24,585 nucleotides of DNA from a virus: IMG/VR virus record IMGVR_UViG_3300023435_000091, positions 1 through 24,585 of that record; one strand, written 5' to 3'. The notes under the pieces are model-generated. The model was not told the DNA's origin and ran no database searches. It saw only the letters and a program-made list of their open reading frames with translations. Below are positions 7,842 to 16,077 of the stretch, piece by piece (position 1 is the first letter of the stretch; each line of letters begins with the position of its first letter). Position numbers and translations under genes: made by a program.

Positions 7842-9242
7842 TTATGGATTTAAAAGCCATGACGCAACGCCCGTTGAAACGCCGCCGATAATATTGCCCC
7901 ACATATCGTATTTATTAGCCTCTTCAGCGGAGTCTTGCTCCATGCCAGCTATTTTAACACCTTTATCAGCACCGTATTTTTGAGTCTGAGACTGCAATAA
8001 GGCTTTTTCCCAGTCCATTTGTTCGCCGTACTCAAACTGTTTCTGCTGTGTTTCGGCGGTATAATCTTTCCAGGCTAAATCGGCCTCGGTTTTAACATTC
8101 TCTTGCTGAATCCCGGCCTTTGCGATTGCACCGGATTGTTCTAAGTCCCAAAGATCCATTTGCCGGCCTTTGTTGGCCTCGCGCATTTCCAGCTCTGTTC
8201 CAATTCTTTGCGAAGAAATATCCCGGTATCCCTGGGTTAAACGAGTTGTACGCAAATCATCGATTCTTTTTAAAGTTTCCGACCCTACCCCGCCTTGCAA
8301 AACCCCTCTGTCAACCATGCTCGCTATTGAGGTTTTTAGCACATCCTCAGTTTCGGAGTTCACCAGTTCGGATAATGTAAGCCTTGAGTTTTCTTCAAGC
8401 TGATCCAGCATCGAGTTTTCTTCATCGGACAACGCCCCGGTGACTTGTGATAAATCACGAAGCTGTGTGGCCAGACCTAAATCGTCTGTAATCTGTGTAA
8501 GCTTGGATTCGATATTTGCAAAATCCGGCGGGTCTACCGGGTCATATTGTGAAAAACCGCTTTGTTCTGCATTGGGGTCTGTTTCGGCGTTACTCTCTTG
8601 TGAGCCTTCAGGGGTTTCTTGATTTGAAAAAGTATCAAGCCAGACTGAATTGCTATCCTCAGTAGGACCGCCACCCTCAAAATTAGCTACTTGATCCTTG
8701 AGCGCCGACAATTCTTGGTCAGAATCAACCGCAGACGTTGTTTGACTCGTTACGTCATCGACAGACAACCCCATTTCAGCCATAGCTTTATCTATCTTAT
8801 TGTTTGTCATAACATCGTCTACGGAGTATCCCGTCCTAACCAGTCCATAGGCCACTAATCCAAGCGCTGGGCCTAAAATAGCTGCAATGGTAGCACCAAC
8901 TTTTTTTGCATTGGTGTCTCTTATGCTACTAACAAGGGCTTCATGTTTTGCTTCAGCTTCCGCAAGTGTGTCTGTTGGATTGGGCATATTCATAGATATG
9001 TTGCTCATGTCTACTGGCCCGGAGCCGCTTCGAGTGCCAACACCATCGATACCTACTGAATTAGAAGGCGTACCAGCCGGCCCCATTCTTGCTTCATGGC
9101 CCCAATCACCAGCTTGACTCCCTGGTCCACCACCGCTACTTTGCCCGCCGCCGCCGCCCATACTCCCACCTGGGCCTGCCTCACCACCAACACCACTCGG
9201 GCCGTCAATGCAATAGATAATTTTTCTGAATGGTCTTATCAT
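7842..9242 (-). CDS. Internal virion or ejection protein with glycine-rich N terminus and hydrophobic segment, putative
   Basis: A 466-residue protein from ATG 9242, preceded by AAGGGG. Residues 12-45 are a low-complexity Gly/Ser stretch. A hydrophobic helix follows at about 115-135 (GATIAAILGPALGLVAYGL). The middle is acidic and Ser/Gln/Asn-rich. The C-terminal third is a long polar helix rich in Gln and Glu, ending in a short hydrophobic GGVSTGVASWLLNP. The mixture of a flexible start, one membrane-capable helix and a long coiled coil is typical of podoviral ejection proteins. It directly follows the gp10-like tail gene. No catalytic motif was seen. Confidence 0.6.
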   Translation of the reverse strand: MIRPFRKIIYCIDGPSGVGGEAGPGGSMGGGGGQSSGGGPGSQAGDWGHEARMGPAGTPSNSVGIDGVGTRSGSGPVDMSNISMNMPNPTDTLAEAEAKHEALVSSIRDTNAKKVGATIAAILGPALGLVAYGLVRTGYSVDDVMTNNKIDKAMAEMGLSVDDVTSQTTSAVDSDQELSALKDQVANFEGGGPTEDSNSVWLDTFSNQETPEGSQESNAETDPNAEQSGFSQYDPVDPPDFANIESKLTQITDDLGLATQLRDLSQVTGALSDEENSMLDQLEENSRLTLSELVNSETEDVLKTSIASMVDRGVLQGGVGSETLKRIDDLRTTRLTQGYRDISSQRIGTELEMREANKGRQMDLWDLEQSGAIAKAGIQQENVKTEADLAWKDYTAETQQKQFEYGEQMDWEKALLQSQTQKYGADKGVKIAGMEQDSAEEANKYDMWGNIIGGVSTGVASWLLNP

Positions 9243-9251
9243 TTTAACCCC

Positions 9252-10784
9252 TTAAACAATGTCTATTTTTGATCTTATATCGTAATTAAGATCGCCTTGA
9301 TAATAAGTAAAATTCTGTGCGACAGTATTGTGCCGCCATTTTATTGCAATCGTTTTTCCGCTAACCCCGAACAGCCGAATCTTTTTACGCTTCGTTCCGG
9401 TCCCTGCCCAGCCGGTTACGACTTCAGACGTGAGCGCCGTATAATTCCCGGACGTTCTGACCTGTGCATCGTCCATTAAATCAAGCGAATAATACGGAAT
9501 CATGGTAAGCGCCGCCTCGGAAGGAACGATAAAGCTTTCTATTGTTTGAAATTGTTTTCTAAACGTGTGGGCGATATTAATTTCATTGGTGTTCCCGGCA
9601 ATAACTGAGGTAAAATACCTGTCAATGGCAGTCCCGTTATCGTTTTCACCCGTATCAAGCTGGTAAACATACCCGGTATTATCCCCATAATAAATGTCAG
9701 TCGTTTCACCGTTCAGAACTCCGCCGAAACAATTTGCCGTAAGCCCGCCCATTGGGTAAAAAGCGTACCGGCCTGTCTCTTGTTTGAACTTATATGATAG
9801 AACGAATACAAAATGAGTTGCAGCGCCGGTGGGAATGCTTACCCAAATCTGCTGTTCCTTTTTATAATGGAAGAATTGCGTATATTGGATGTAATCCGGG
9901 TCAGCAATAGAAGCCAAGTAATCCTTAAAATGAGGAATAATAGAGGCAGTTTCAATATCCCCAAACTCTTGAATACCCGATAGCCTCTTAATATCCGTAC
10001 CGTCCAGAAAGATAACATCGTTGCCTACCTGAGTTATGGCCCATTGAGACGTGAAGCCTACTGAATCTGCGGATTTTGTGTAAACTGGTTTGATATAAAG
10101 TGAATCTCCGCTTACATCTGTTGTCGGGGCGCCACCTAATTTATATAAGGCGTTTCGTTTGCCGATTAACAGAATATCGAAAAACCCGAATATACCTGTT
10201 ATTGGATCTCCGGAATCACCAATAACTTGCTCAACTGCGCCATCAGCAGTACCGCTTCCGGTATAATCTGTAGGATCAAGTAAGGCTGAACCTGTTATTT
10301 TGGCAACATCCGTAGAATCTCCACCAAACCAAACCCTGTGCGCCCATTCTGCAACAGAATTTCCTTTGGGTGGACTTCCGGCCAAATCACCAACGTGTGA
10401 AGCATCTGTCCAATATTGCGGATTATTAGCACCCTCGTTTACCCCAATGGCTTTACCTGCGAAGTTTACCCATTGAAACATTTTATTGGATGTCAACCCG
10501 GTAATCCTGTCCACGAACTCCCCTGTGGCAGACGAATAAACCCCGACTTTGGTTGAGTACGATACTAACGAATTGGCAGTCGACCCGCTTCTAAACTCGT
10601 GAAAAGAGGTGATCCGTGAAGCCAGGGAGGTGTTATTCAACTTCACGGACCCCTTTCGACCCGTGGGTCTACCGGACGAATCGGGCATAATATTCTGAGC
10701 ATCCGCCAAAGCTTCCGGAGGTAGCAGAAACGGCGGTATAGAATAATCAACACCTAATCTTGATTGCCCGAACGTATTATTCAT
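9252..10784 (-). CDS. Tail hub/stabilisation protein, P22 gp10-like
   Basis: The preferred start is ATG 10784, giving 510 residues, with GAG at a suitable distance. A GTG at 10790 would add two residues. The protein opens MNNTFGQSRLGVDYSIPPFLLPPEALADAQN, a pattern typical of short-tail proteins that close the portal-adaptor channel. Repeated beta-strand units with Trp, Phe and Gly (QWVNFAGKAIGVNEGANNPQYW, HRVWFGG) follow, consistent with a beta-propeller hub as in P22 gp10. It overlaps the adaptor gene by 8 bp and precedes the ejection-protein block. The same position is held by gp10 in P22 (and nozzle gp12 in T7). The assignment is by pattern and gene order. Confidence 0.7.
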   Translation of the reverse strand: MNNTFGQSRLGVDYSIPPFLLPPEALADAQNIMPDSSGRPTGRKGSVKLNNTSLASRITSFHEFRSGSTANSLVSYSTKVGVYSSATGEFVDRITGLTSNKMFQWVNFAGKAIGVNEGANNPQYWTDASHVGDLAGSPPKGNSVAEWAHRVWFGGDSTDVAKITGSALLDPTDYTGSGTADGAVEQVIGDSGDPITGIFGFFDILLIGKRNALYKLGGAPTTDVSGDSLYIKPVYTKSADSVGFTSQWAITQVGNDVIFLDGTDIKRLSGIQEFGDIETASIIPHFKDYLASIADPDYIQYTQFFHYKKEQQIWVSIPTGAATHFVFVLSYKFKQETGRYAFYPMGGLTANCFGGVLNGETTDIYYGDNTGYVYQLDTGENDNGTAIDRYFTSVIAGNTNEINIAHTFRKQFQTIESFIVPSEAALTMIPYYSLDLMDDAQVRTSGNYTALTSEVVTGWAGTGTKRKKIRLFGVSGKTIAIKWRHNTVAQNFTYYQGDLNYDIRSKIDIV

Positions 10785-11655
10785 AATCACTCTTTTTCAT
10801 TATTACAGGCGTTGTGTATCTTTTCGGCACCATGTCCATGTCCATTTTAGTCAATGACTCAATAGCCTGTTCATACTTTCTTTCGAGCATGCCTATCTTA
10901 GGATCATTGGCCGCGAACAGTTCCAGTGCCCCGAAATAAGCCCCGCCACGTTCAAGGACGTACTCAAGCCGACTCCATACCGCGTCCACTGATCCGGATA
11001 AAGCAGATGGATAGGCAAGATAGAGAAGGCTCCCGATATAAGCTGCATCCGGGGAAGGATCGATCCTGAACACATGGCGGGCGTTTGTTTCGTCATACTC
11101 AAGACAAAATGTAGTCGGTTTTCCTGTCGGGTAATATAAATAATCAATATAATAATCAGTGGCGTCACTCATGGAACCGGTCGAATCAACAGTGATTGAA
11201 GCAGTCGTGTAATCCATGGTGTAATCGGTATCGCGGGTATAAGTTGTCGTACCGGCAACGGTCGTGACAACCTCGCTGTATTGAACCATCGTGGTGTTAT
11301 CTAAGGTAACGGCAACATCTGAATCCGCTGTAAACGATTCGTCTTCAATCTCGTTGGAAGTCAAGTCCCGGTGGAAGTCTTCCGGGGGAACCTGGTCAAT
11401 AATTTCTGAATTGGTTTCGTCCTTCAAGACCAGAAAACCGGAAAAATCTGTCGGGGCCTGGTAGGTTGCCTGCCCGGACGTCATCGTGAATAAACTTTTG
11501 GTGCGAAGGTACTTGAACTGATAGGGCCGGTTCATTACATCACGATATGCCGAGTTTGCCCATCTGAGCGCATACACAAGCATGGTCGCGTCGGCTACCA
11601 GGGCGCCCTCCCCAACGGCAAAAATAATGTTAGATTTTATTGTAGCAGTTGTCAT
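10777..11655 (-). CDS. Tail adaptor (portal-proximal neck) protein
   Basis: A 292-residue protein from ATG 11655. The helical N terminus contains LRWANSAYRDVMNRPYQFKYLRT, and GQATYQAPTDFSG lies nearby. This combination is characteristic of adaptor or tail-tubular A proteins, which bind the portal ring (T7 gp11 or P22 gp4 role). The C terminus is again helical (LERGGAYFGALELFAANDP). It precedes the gp10-like gene and overlaps it. The 5' end is unusual: an HNH endonuclease gene abuts it and the first codons are repeated at the endonuclease start. Its present Shine-Dalgarno GGGAG therefore lies inside the inserted cassette. Confidence 0.7.
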   Translation of the reverse strand: MTTATIKSNIIFAVGEGALVADATMLVYALRWANSAYRDVMNRPYQFKYLRTKSLFTMTSGQATYQAPTDFSGFLVLKDETNSEIIDQVPPEDFHRDLTSNEIEDESFTADSDVAVTLDNTTMVQYSEVVTTVAGTTTYTRDTDYTMDYTTASITVDSTGSMSDATDYYIDYLYYPTGKPTTFCLEYDETNARHVFRIDPSPDAAYIGSLLYLAYPSALSGSVDAVWSRLEYVLERGGAYFGALELFAANDPKIGMLERKYEQAIESLTKMDMDMVPKRYTTPVIMKKSDYE

Positions 11656-12364
11656 TTGAACTCCCCAATTTTAACATTGGCTGAAATGGGCGGTTAAGAT
11701 TATTGTGTTTAGACATATTGTCTTTTGCCCACAATGGTTGAAGATTTGACAGCGCCCAACATCTTTTAAAATCTTCATGCTCAGGCTTGCTAAAATTAAA
11801 AACAGATTTAGGTATTTTGTGGTCTATGTGCCATTTGCCGTAATTGCCCCAAGTCATTCCTGGTTTAAAAAGTTTTTTCAAATGCACTTTTAATTCTTCA
11901 ACAGTGTATCCGACCAAATCACACCAATGGCTGTTACCCTTAGCCCGGAATAATGCCTGTCTAATACTTGCTGACATAGCATCGCTTATCCTATACGAAG
12001 CAGATAACCTTCTTTTCGCGTCATACTCCCTGCATTTATCAAGATTGTTTCTCCGCCATTTTTTAGCAACCGTTTTATTTTCTGGTTTATTATGGCTTTT
12101 TCGTTGTATCTCTGAATATCTTTCCGGATTATTAGCCCGCCAGTTAGCCATATATAGGCGTCTTTTTTCTGGATTGTTTTTTGCCCATTTAGCCGCATAA
12201 ATATTCAGTTTCTTTTTTTTATCTTCCGCTGTTGTTCGACGGTACAACCCCATGCATTTAGAATTGCAAAAATGGTGCTTATTATGCTTTATATGATAAG
12301 GTATCCGGTATAATGTTTTGCCGCAATAATCACACGGGATAGCCGTTCTGTTAGCAGTTGTCAT
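11630..12364 (-). CDS. HNH homing endonuclease
   Basis: A 244-residue protein. N-terminal zinc-binding cysteines are C11-x2-C14 and C33-x3-C37. Residues 55-115 carry repeats of the form W-x-x-N-N-P-E-K/R that probably bind DNA. The nuclease core reads TWGNYGKWHIDHKIPKS (171-187) with His179, Asp181 and His182, followed by LSNLQPLWAKDN (205-216), which supplies the late Asn. The family makes site-specific breaks that spread its own gene. Start ATG 12364 lies one base after the stop of the previous gene. The last ten codons extend into the adaptor gene. The first 13 bases of the frame are identical to those of the adaptor. The coding region looks more AT-rich than its neighbours, as expected for a mobile insertion. 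Confidence 0.9.
   Translation of the reverse strand: MTTANRTAIPCDYCGKTLYRIPYHIKHNKHHFCNSKCMGLYRRTTAEDKKKKLNIYAAKWAKNNPEKRRLYMANWRANNPERYSEIQRKSHNKPENKTVAKKWRRNNLDKCREYDAKRRLSASYRISDAMSASIRQALFRAKGNSHWCDLVGYTVEELKVHLKKLFKPGMTWGNYGKWHIDHKIPKSVFNFSKPEHEDFKRCWALSNLQPLWAKDNMSKHNNLNRPFQPMLKLGSSNDNCYNKI
11643..11657. repeat. 15-bp direct repeat, downstream copy (adaptor gene start)
   Basis: On the minus strand AAATGACAACTGCTA, containing the adaptor start codon. The identical sequence is at 12352-12366, across the HNH endonuclease start. The copies are 709 bp apart and bracket the endonuclease cassette. Identity ends one base before the coding sequences diverge (C here, A at the other copy). Confidence 0.85.
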
Positions 12365-12366
12365 TT
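12352..12366. repeat. 15-bp direct repeat, upstream copy (HNH gene start)
   Basis: Minus-strand AAATGACAACTGCTA, identical to 11643-11657. It begins in the TAA stop of the 161-residue gene and includes the HNH start codon. It probably marks the original start of the adaptor gene. Confidence 0.85.
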
Positions 12367-12851
12367 TACCGCCTTATTCTGACATTGTGTCCGCCTCTGA
12401 GTTGTTCAATACTCCCCACGCCCGGAGCTGCGTCTAACCTCTGCATAAGATGTTTGTACTCACGGATATCGCTCTGAAGCTTTGGGTCTTGCATAACAAT
12501 CATGTGCGATTTTACCGCCTCTTCAAAGTCCTGGTGTTTGTCGTAACCGTCAGAAGCTTTCGGGTACATAACTTGCATAGACTGATGCCCCGGTAGTTTC
12601 TTTTCAATGGATGCCCGAAGGCTTTTAGCCCGAGTGTACGCCTTGTTTTTGGTTTTTTCGGTCAACCGTTTCGGGGCAAACTTTGTTAAAATCTGTTTTT
12701 TCTGGCTGATCTCAGCCTTGAACAAAGACTCGTCAGAAATCTGATTCCGGCCCGACCGTTTATCGGTTTCCAGCATTCTCTCTAATGCCGCAATCTCTGA
12801 CTTTGTTTCCCGGATAAGCCCCGGTGATGCGTGAACTAAATCAAAACTCAT
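12366..12851 (-). CDS. Uncharacterised helical protein of the head/neck region
   Basis: A 161-residue protein starting at ATG 12851 behind GGAGGGAA, a strong ribosome site. It is highly charged and helical, with a Lys/Arg-rich centre (APKRLTEKTKNKAYTRAKSLRAS) and a basic C terminus (GGHNVRIRR). The N-terminal helix ETKSEIAALERMLETDKRS could form a coiled coil. No cysteine pairs, signal or enzyme motifs were seen. It lies between the beta-helix gene and the adaptor, a position often filled by head-completion or minor virion proteins. No family was recognised. Confidence 0.6.
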   Translation of the reverse strand: MSFDLVHASPGLIRETKSEIAALERMLETDKRSGRNQISDESLFKAEISQKKQILTKFAPKRLTEKTKNKAYTRAKSLRASIEKKLPGHQSMQVMYPKASDGYDKHQDFEEAVKSHMIVMQDPKLQSDIREYKHLMQRLDAAPGVGSIEQLRGGHNVRIRR

Positions 12852-12873
12852 ATTTCCCTCCCAGATTTTATGA

Positions 12874-12896
12874 AGCGGTTTATACGGAGAGCCGCT
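12874..12896 (-). other. Short inverted repeat between genes
   Basis: AGCGG and CCGCT arms of 5 bp separated by 13 bases, in the 61-bp gap upstream of the 161-residue gene. No T-run follows it on the minus strand, so a terminator is unlikely. It could be a chance hairpin. Confidence 0.2.
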
Positions 12897-12912
12897 ATCC
12901 GGTTATGTTAAA

Positions 12913-13887
12913 TTAAGCAGGGTCTATTCCAAGACCGCCTGTAGGCGCGCCAACCGGGTTGCAATTAAAAATTGTGGTCGGAAAATTGGTTGCCCATACC
13001 GCTTGATTTTCGCCAATCAACCCGCAGTTTTTTAAAATTACCTTACCACTAGCAGCGGTTGTAAACCGAATGACATCGGCAACTACAGTCCCAGCACACT
13101 CAACGAAATTACAGTTGTCAAAAAGCGTCCATCCAGATCCGGGCATTGCACCATCAACAAAATTAACAAAGCCAGAAGCCGTGTTTGTGTTGTAGCTCAA
13201 AAACAAACAGTCCTTGAATGCGTTTCCGGTGTTGTTTGAGCCGTTAAAAGATAAAATCGCACCTGTCGCTGACGTGTTCTCAATGGTTCTCTGCCCAAAA
13301 GTGCAGCCAAGAAAGGTGTTATCCTGAGCTGATGTGAGCGTAACCATTCTCTGCCCAACAGCACCGCCGATATCGGTCTGACTCGGCCCTTCAAAATGAC
13401 AGCCACGGTACATATTCCTACCGTCACCGCTTATCGCAAGACCGATAAGACTTGCCGCTGTTGCTGAACCGCCCCACTGAAAATGAAGGTTGTCGAAAAC
13501 ACAGCCGGTGCCGGAATGAACAAACTCGCCAGCCGTTGCCGTGGTAACAGAGTTGGTAATTCTTACCCTGCCGCCACCTACAATACCTGCCGTGTGACCG
13601 ACAATGTGGGTGAAATCCTTGTCAAGCGTCAGCACGGAAGTTGAAGCGTATCCCGAAGCCGCACCAAGGATATGCAGCACATCGTTTTTTCCTGTAGTGC
13701 AAAGCGCATATCCAGCCTCTATGGATGCCTTTGCTGTATCCCAGCTTTTGCCGGAGTTAATAACGTCTGAACCATCTGTGAGGTCTACAAAATAATGGTT
13801 GCCCGGTGAGTCATAGGGAAAATTGCCTGACCCGTAAAGCGGAATACCGAAGCTCGTAATACCGTTTGGAAAATTAGTTAAACCCAT
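12913..13887 (-). CDS. Right-handed beta-helix capsid-associated (decoration-like) protein, putative
   Basis: A 324-residue protein from ATG 13887 with AAAAGGAG eight bases upstream. The start MGLTNFPNGITSFGIPLYGSG is a pattern I associate with short proteins encoded beside phage capsid genes. The body shows recurring strand-turn units of the parallel beta-helix kind: GCVFDNLHFQW, MYRGCHFEG, NTFLGCTFGQ, AFKDCLFLSY, LFDNCNFVEC and ILKNCGLIG. Each has an N-x-x-F/C stack separated by about 20-30 residues. Such a fold suits a capsid decoration or spike protein. It has no visible catalytic acid cluster, so polysaccharide lyase activity is not claimed. It follows the major capsid gene across a 145-bp gap containing hairpins. 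Confidence 0.65.
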   Translation of the reverse strand: MGLTNFPNGITSFGIPLYGSGNFPYDSPGNHYFVDLTDGSDVINSGKSWDTAKASIEAGYALCTTGKNDVLHILGAASGYASTSVLTLDKDFTHIVGHTAGIVGGGRVRITNSVTTATAGEFVHSGTGCVFDNLHFQWGGSATAASLIGLAISGDGRNMYRGCHFEGPSQTDIGGAVGQRMVTLTSAQDNTFLGCTFGQRTIENTSATGAILSFNGSNNTGNAFKDCLFLSYNTNTASGFVNFVDGAMPGSGWTLFDNCNFVECAGTVVADVIRFTTAASGKVILKNCGLIGENQAVWATNFPTTIFNCNPVGAPTGGLGIDPA

Positions 13888-13906
13888 GATTTACTCCTTT
13901 TTATAA

Positions 13907-13934
13907 GGACACCTTCGGATTTCACGGAGGTGCC
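13907..13934 (-). other. Hairpin upstream of the beta-helix gene
   Basis: On the minus strand GGCACCT and AGGTGTCC pair over seven base pairs with one bulged base around a 13-base loop. It lies 20 bases before the next start codon, between the capsid and beta-helix genes. An mRNA processing or stability element is possible; no T-run marks a terminator. Confidence 0.3.
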
Positions 13935-13944
13935 TCACGGGATA

Positions 13945-13974
13945 GGGGGCGTCTAGAGGTGAATTAACACCCCC
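13945..13974 (-). terminator. Candidate hairpin after the major capsid gene
   Basis: Minus-strand GGGGGTGT pairs with ACGCCCCC (eight pairs, one G-U wobble) around a 14-base loop, about 60 bases beyond the capsid stop. The arm is GC-rich but no T-run follows. It may stabilise the capsid message or reduce read-through into the beta-helix gene rather than act as a full terminator. Confidence 0.3.
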
Positions 13975-14032
13975 AGACTGTTTTACCCCGCACCGCGACT
14001 TACCTGATTAAAAGATACGTAACATACTGATA

Positions 14033-14959
14033 TTATGACACGTTGTGGCCTATCAAAGGTCTCCAATCAGCAAAACCGCACGCATACCGTTCATACACAG
14101 ACCATTTCGCAACCTTAGTATCAAAGTCACGATCCTGCTCAAAGTCTCCGCTGATCCGGTTGAACCAATAAAAATACTGTTTTGTCAGTTCAGAATCCAT
14201 GAAGAACCAGTCGTTAGAATCGGTCAGTCTCGGAAGAACCAACAGTTTATACCGGCCCTCGTGAAAGTTCCGGTTGTTATTGGCCGTGTCCACCTTGCCC
14301 TTTGAGTTGATAATTTCCCAGGCAGTTTCCTCAAGGCTTACCGGCACAACCATCTGATCGTAATTGATGTCAGCCAGTTCCCCCCGGTCGGTGTAAATCG
14401 AGGTATACCCAATACGCCGGGTTGCCTCTACCGAAGCAGGAGCAAGGGCCGTGGTGCCCAGGTTGCTCTGCACTGTGGAATCATCAGGGGAATAGGGATG
14501 TGACGCGCTGCACAGACACACGCCATCGCCACCGGTACTACCGGCAGGATGAACAGTGGTGAACGCCTCATTTAAAAACGAAATGCCCTTTTTCTCACGG
14601 GTCCGGGTTACGGATGTCGCAAGACCTCTGGGCCGTGCATCCATAATTCCAAACTCGTCATCATCGGCCAGTTTCTTTTCCACCTTCATACCCAAAGCTT
14701 TCTCAGGAAAGGTAAAAGTGGTGTCGTAAAGCTGACTCGGGCCATCGTAGGTAATCGACCCGTCAAAATCCTGAAGGTCGCCCAGTCCGCCCATTGCGGA
14801 TACTTTGTACTGGCTGTGCTTGCCCGGATTCACTACGTTAAACAGTAGCGGAATCACGGACGGCCCCAGCCGTTCTTTTGTGGCTTCGTAAATTTTCCGG
14901 AACCTCGGATCAAGGAGGTCACCGAAATTTTCAGAGATCGCCATATTTCGGATTGTCAT
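14033..14959 (-). CDS. Major capsid protein (Mu gpT-like head subunit)
   Basis: A 308-residue protein from ATG 14959, preceded by AAGGAGG, the strongest type of ribosome site. The N-terminal helix FGDLLDPRFRKIYEATKERLG is followed by extended loops. SASHPYSPDD lies mid-protein. The C-terminal part contains LVLPRLTDSNDWFFMDSE, QDRDFDTKVAKWSVYERY and a final ACGFADWRPLIGHNVS. The order 'LTDSNDWFF...D..T....VY.RYACGF.DWR' is a landmark of the Mu gpT-like family of HK97-fold capsid proteins. It follows the scaffold candidate and the 264-residue protein, the usual place for the capsid gene. There is no long N-terminal scaffold domain, in keeping with a separate scaffold gene. Confidence 0.85.
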   Translation of the reverse strand: MTIRNMAISENFGDLLDPRFRKIYEATKERLGPSVIPLLFNVVNPGKHSQYKVSAMGGLGDLQDFDGSITYDGPSQLYDTTFTFPEKALGMKVEKKLADDDEFGIMDARPRGLATSVTRTREKKGISFLNEAFTTVHPAGSTGGDGVCLCSASHPYSPDDSTVQSNLGTTALAPASVEATRRIGYTSIYTDRGELADINYDQMVVPVSLEETAWEIINSKGKVDTANNNRNFHEGRYKLLVLPRLTDSNDWFFMDSELTKQYFYWFNRISGDFEQDRDFDTKVAKWSVYERYACGFADWRPLIGHNVS

Positions 14960-14969
14960 TGTAGCCTCC

Positions 14970-15764
14970 TTATGATGTAGTTACACCAGCCGACCAAAAA
15001 TTCTTAGTCGGTATGGTAAAGTCGTGATAAAACTTGGCTCCATCCAATTTAATGCCGTCATGCAAGTCTCTATCAAGGCGCTGGAACGGCAGGTTCCGGG
15101 CAACCCCATAATGCATAATGCCACTGACGTAATCGCCAAGTGCGCCAGCCTCTGATTTGATGTTGGAATACGTTCCATCGAAATCAAGGGTGTTGCAGGC
15201 AGCTTGCTCGATCACCAGAAAATCATCCGTTGCGACAACGGCGTAGTTCAATGCCGTGGCAAGGGTGATGGCGGTGGCCGAAGTGGTGTCGGTGACGTAA
15301 TGCAGATAACCCGCATTTAAACCGTTGATAAAATAAATCCAACCACCAATCAGGCGGTCGTCAACGGTGGTAACGGTGAGTGATGTCCCTGCCGCTGAAC
15401 CAGTCGCCGCTGTGTCGTAATTAGCGGTTCCTGCGGCATCAGCCTGTGAATACTCTGCCCGTACAACAGATGACGGGAGCAGAGGGTACATTTTTTTCAG
15501 GGCCATGCCATAGGTGGCATCGTTGGGAAGATAATTTCCAGATGTGCCCTGATCTTCTGCCAGAATACCGGCAACATTTTCCATCGCCGTTGTTTCTCCG
15601 GCCCAAGTAAAAAACAACCCATCATCTACGTCATTACCATCCGGTACTCTAACGAGTGATCCCTTGTACCGTTTGGTCACGGAATCCTCGTCAACGTTTC
15701 CGTTGTAGTAGACTTCGATGGGAATCGGGGCAGTTCCCCCGGATAAATCCCTTACAATATACAT
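14970..15764 (-). CDS. Structural protein encoded next to the major capsid gene
   Basis: The true start is most likely ATG 15764 (264 residues, MYIVRDLSGG), because AGGAGG lies seven bases upstream. A TTG at 15782 would place that ribosome site inside the gene. The protein has a Thr/Ala-rich middle (AAGTSLTVTTVDDRLIGG) with beta-strand character and ends in IPTKNFWSAGVTTS. No enzyme signature or membrane segment was seen. Its position just before the major capsid gene, and an unusually good ribosome site, suggest an abundant virion protein, such as a capsid decoration or stabilising protein. No family was recognised with confidence. Confidence 0.7.
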   Translation of the reverse strand: MYIVRDLSGGTAPIPIEVYYNGNVDEDSVTKRYKGSLVRVPDGNDVDDGLFFTWAGETTAMENVAGILAEDQGTSGNYLPNDATYGMALKKMYPLLPSSVVRAEYSQADAAGTANYDTAATGSAAGTSLTVTTVDDRLIGGWIYFINGLNAGYLHYVTDTTSATAITLATALNYAVVATDDFLVIEQAACNTLDFDGTYSNIKSEAGALGDYVSGIMHYGVARNLPFQRLDRDLHDGIKLDGAKFYHDFTIPTKNFWSAGVTTS

Positions 15765-15834
15765 AATAGTCCTCCTAAACAATTTAATTGATTAATGTTT
15801 ATTTGGACGGCTATTTATTCTTGGGGATGCCTGT

Positions 15835-15847
15835 CGCTGATTCAGCG
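15835..15847. other. Near-perfect palindrome in intergenic gap
   Basis: CGCTGATTCAGCG, self-complementary around a central base, in the 103-bp gap between the zinc-ribbon gene and the 264-residue gene. It could be a protein site or a small hairpin before the capsid genes. The function is unknown. Confidence 0.25.
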
Positions 15848-15867
15848 GGGCGAGAAAAACAGTATCG

Positions 15868-16077
15868 TCACTTCCAGTTTTTACTTCCGCAAAAGGGACA
15901 TCCGGTTGTTACAGTAGGATTGTAGACCGATGTCCCCGAAATGGTTTGGGATACAACCGTGATGCCGTCTCCGGGTCCGGTTTTATCCCTATCTGAGTCA
16001 CACCAAAACCCGCATTGCTTACAGCGGATATGGTCGGTGTCTTCGGTACCTCTTGGTATTTTTGTTTTATAAGCCAA
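15868..16077 (-). CDS. Small zinc-ribbon protein
   Basis: A 69-residue protein with two cysteine pairs, C19-x2-C22 and C60-x2-C63 (CPFCGSKNW), giving a zinc-ribbon knuckle pair about 40 residues apart. Cys26 is an extra cysteine. The only usable start is TTG 16077, within the last codons of the preceding gene, and no Met occurs in the frame after it. Translation is therefore probably coupled to the scaffold candidate. Such ribbons often occur in short phage head-module proteins. The function is unknown; nucleic-acid or protein binding is possible. Confidence 0.65.
   Translation of the reverse strand: MAYKTKIPRGTEDTDHIRCKQCGFWCDSDRDKTGPGDGITVVSQTISGTSVYNPTVTTGCPFCGSKNWK

Noticed and set aside
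12913-13887. Polysaccharide lyase or depolymerase activity for the beta-helix protein
   Set aside because: No catalytic acid or arginine cluster was visible, and the position beside the capsid gene favours a structural role.
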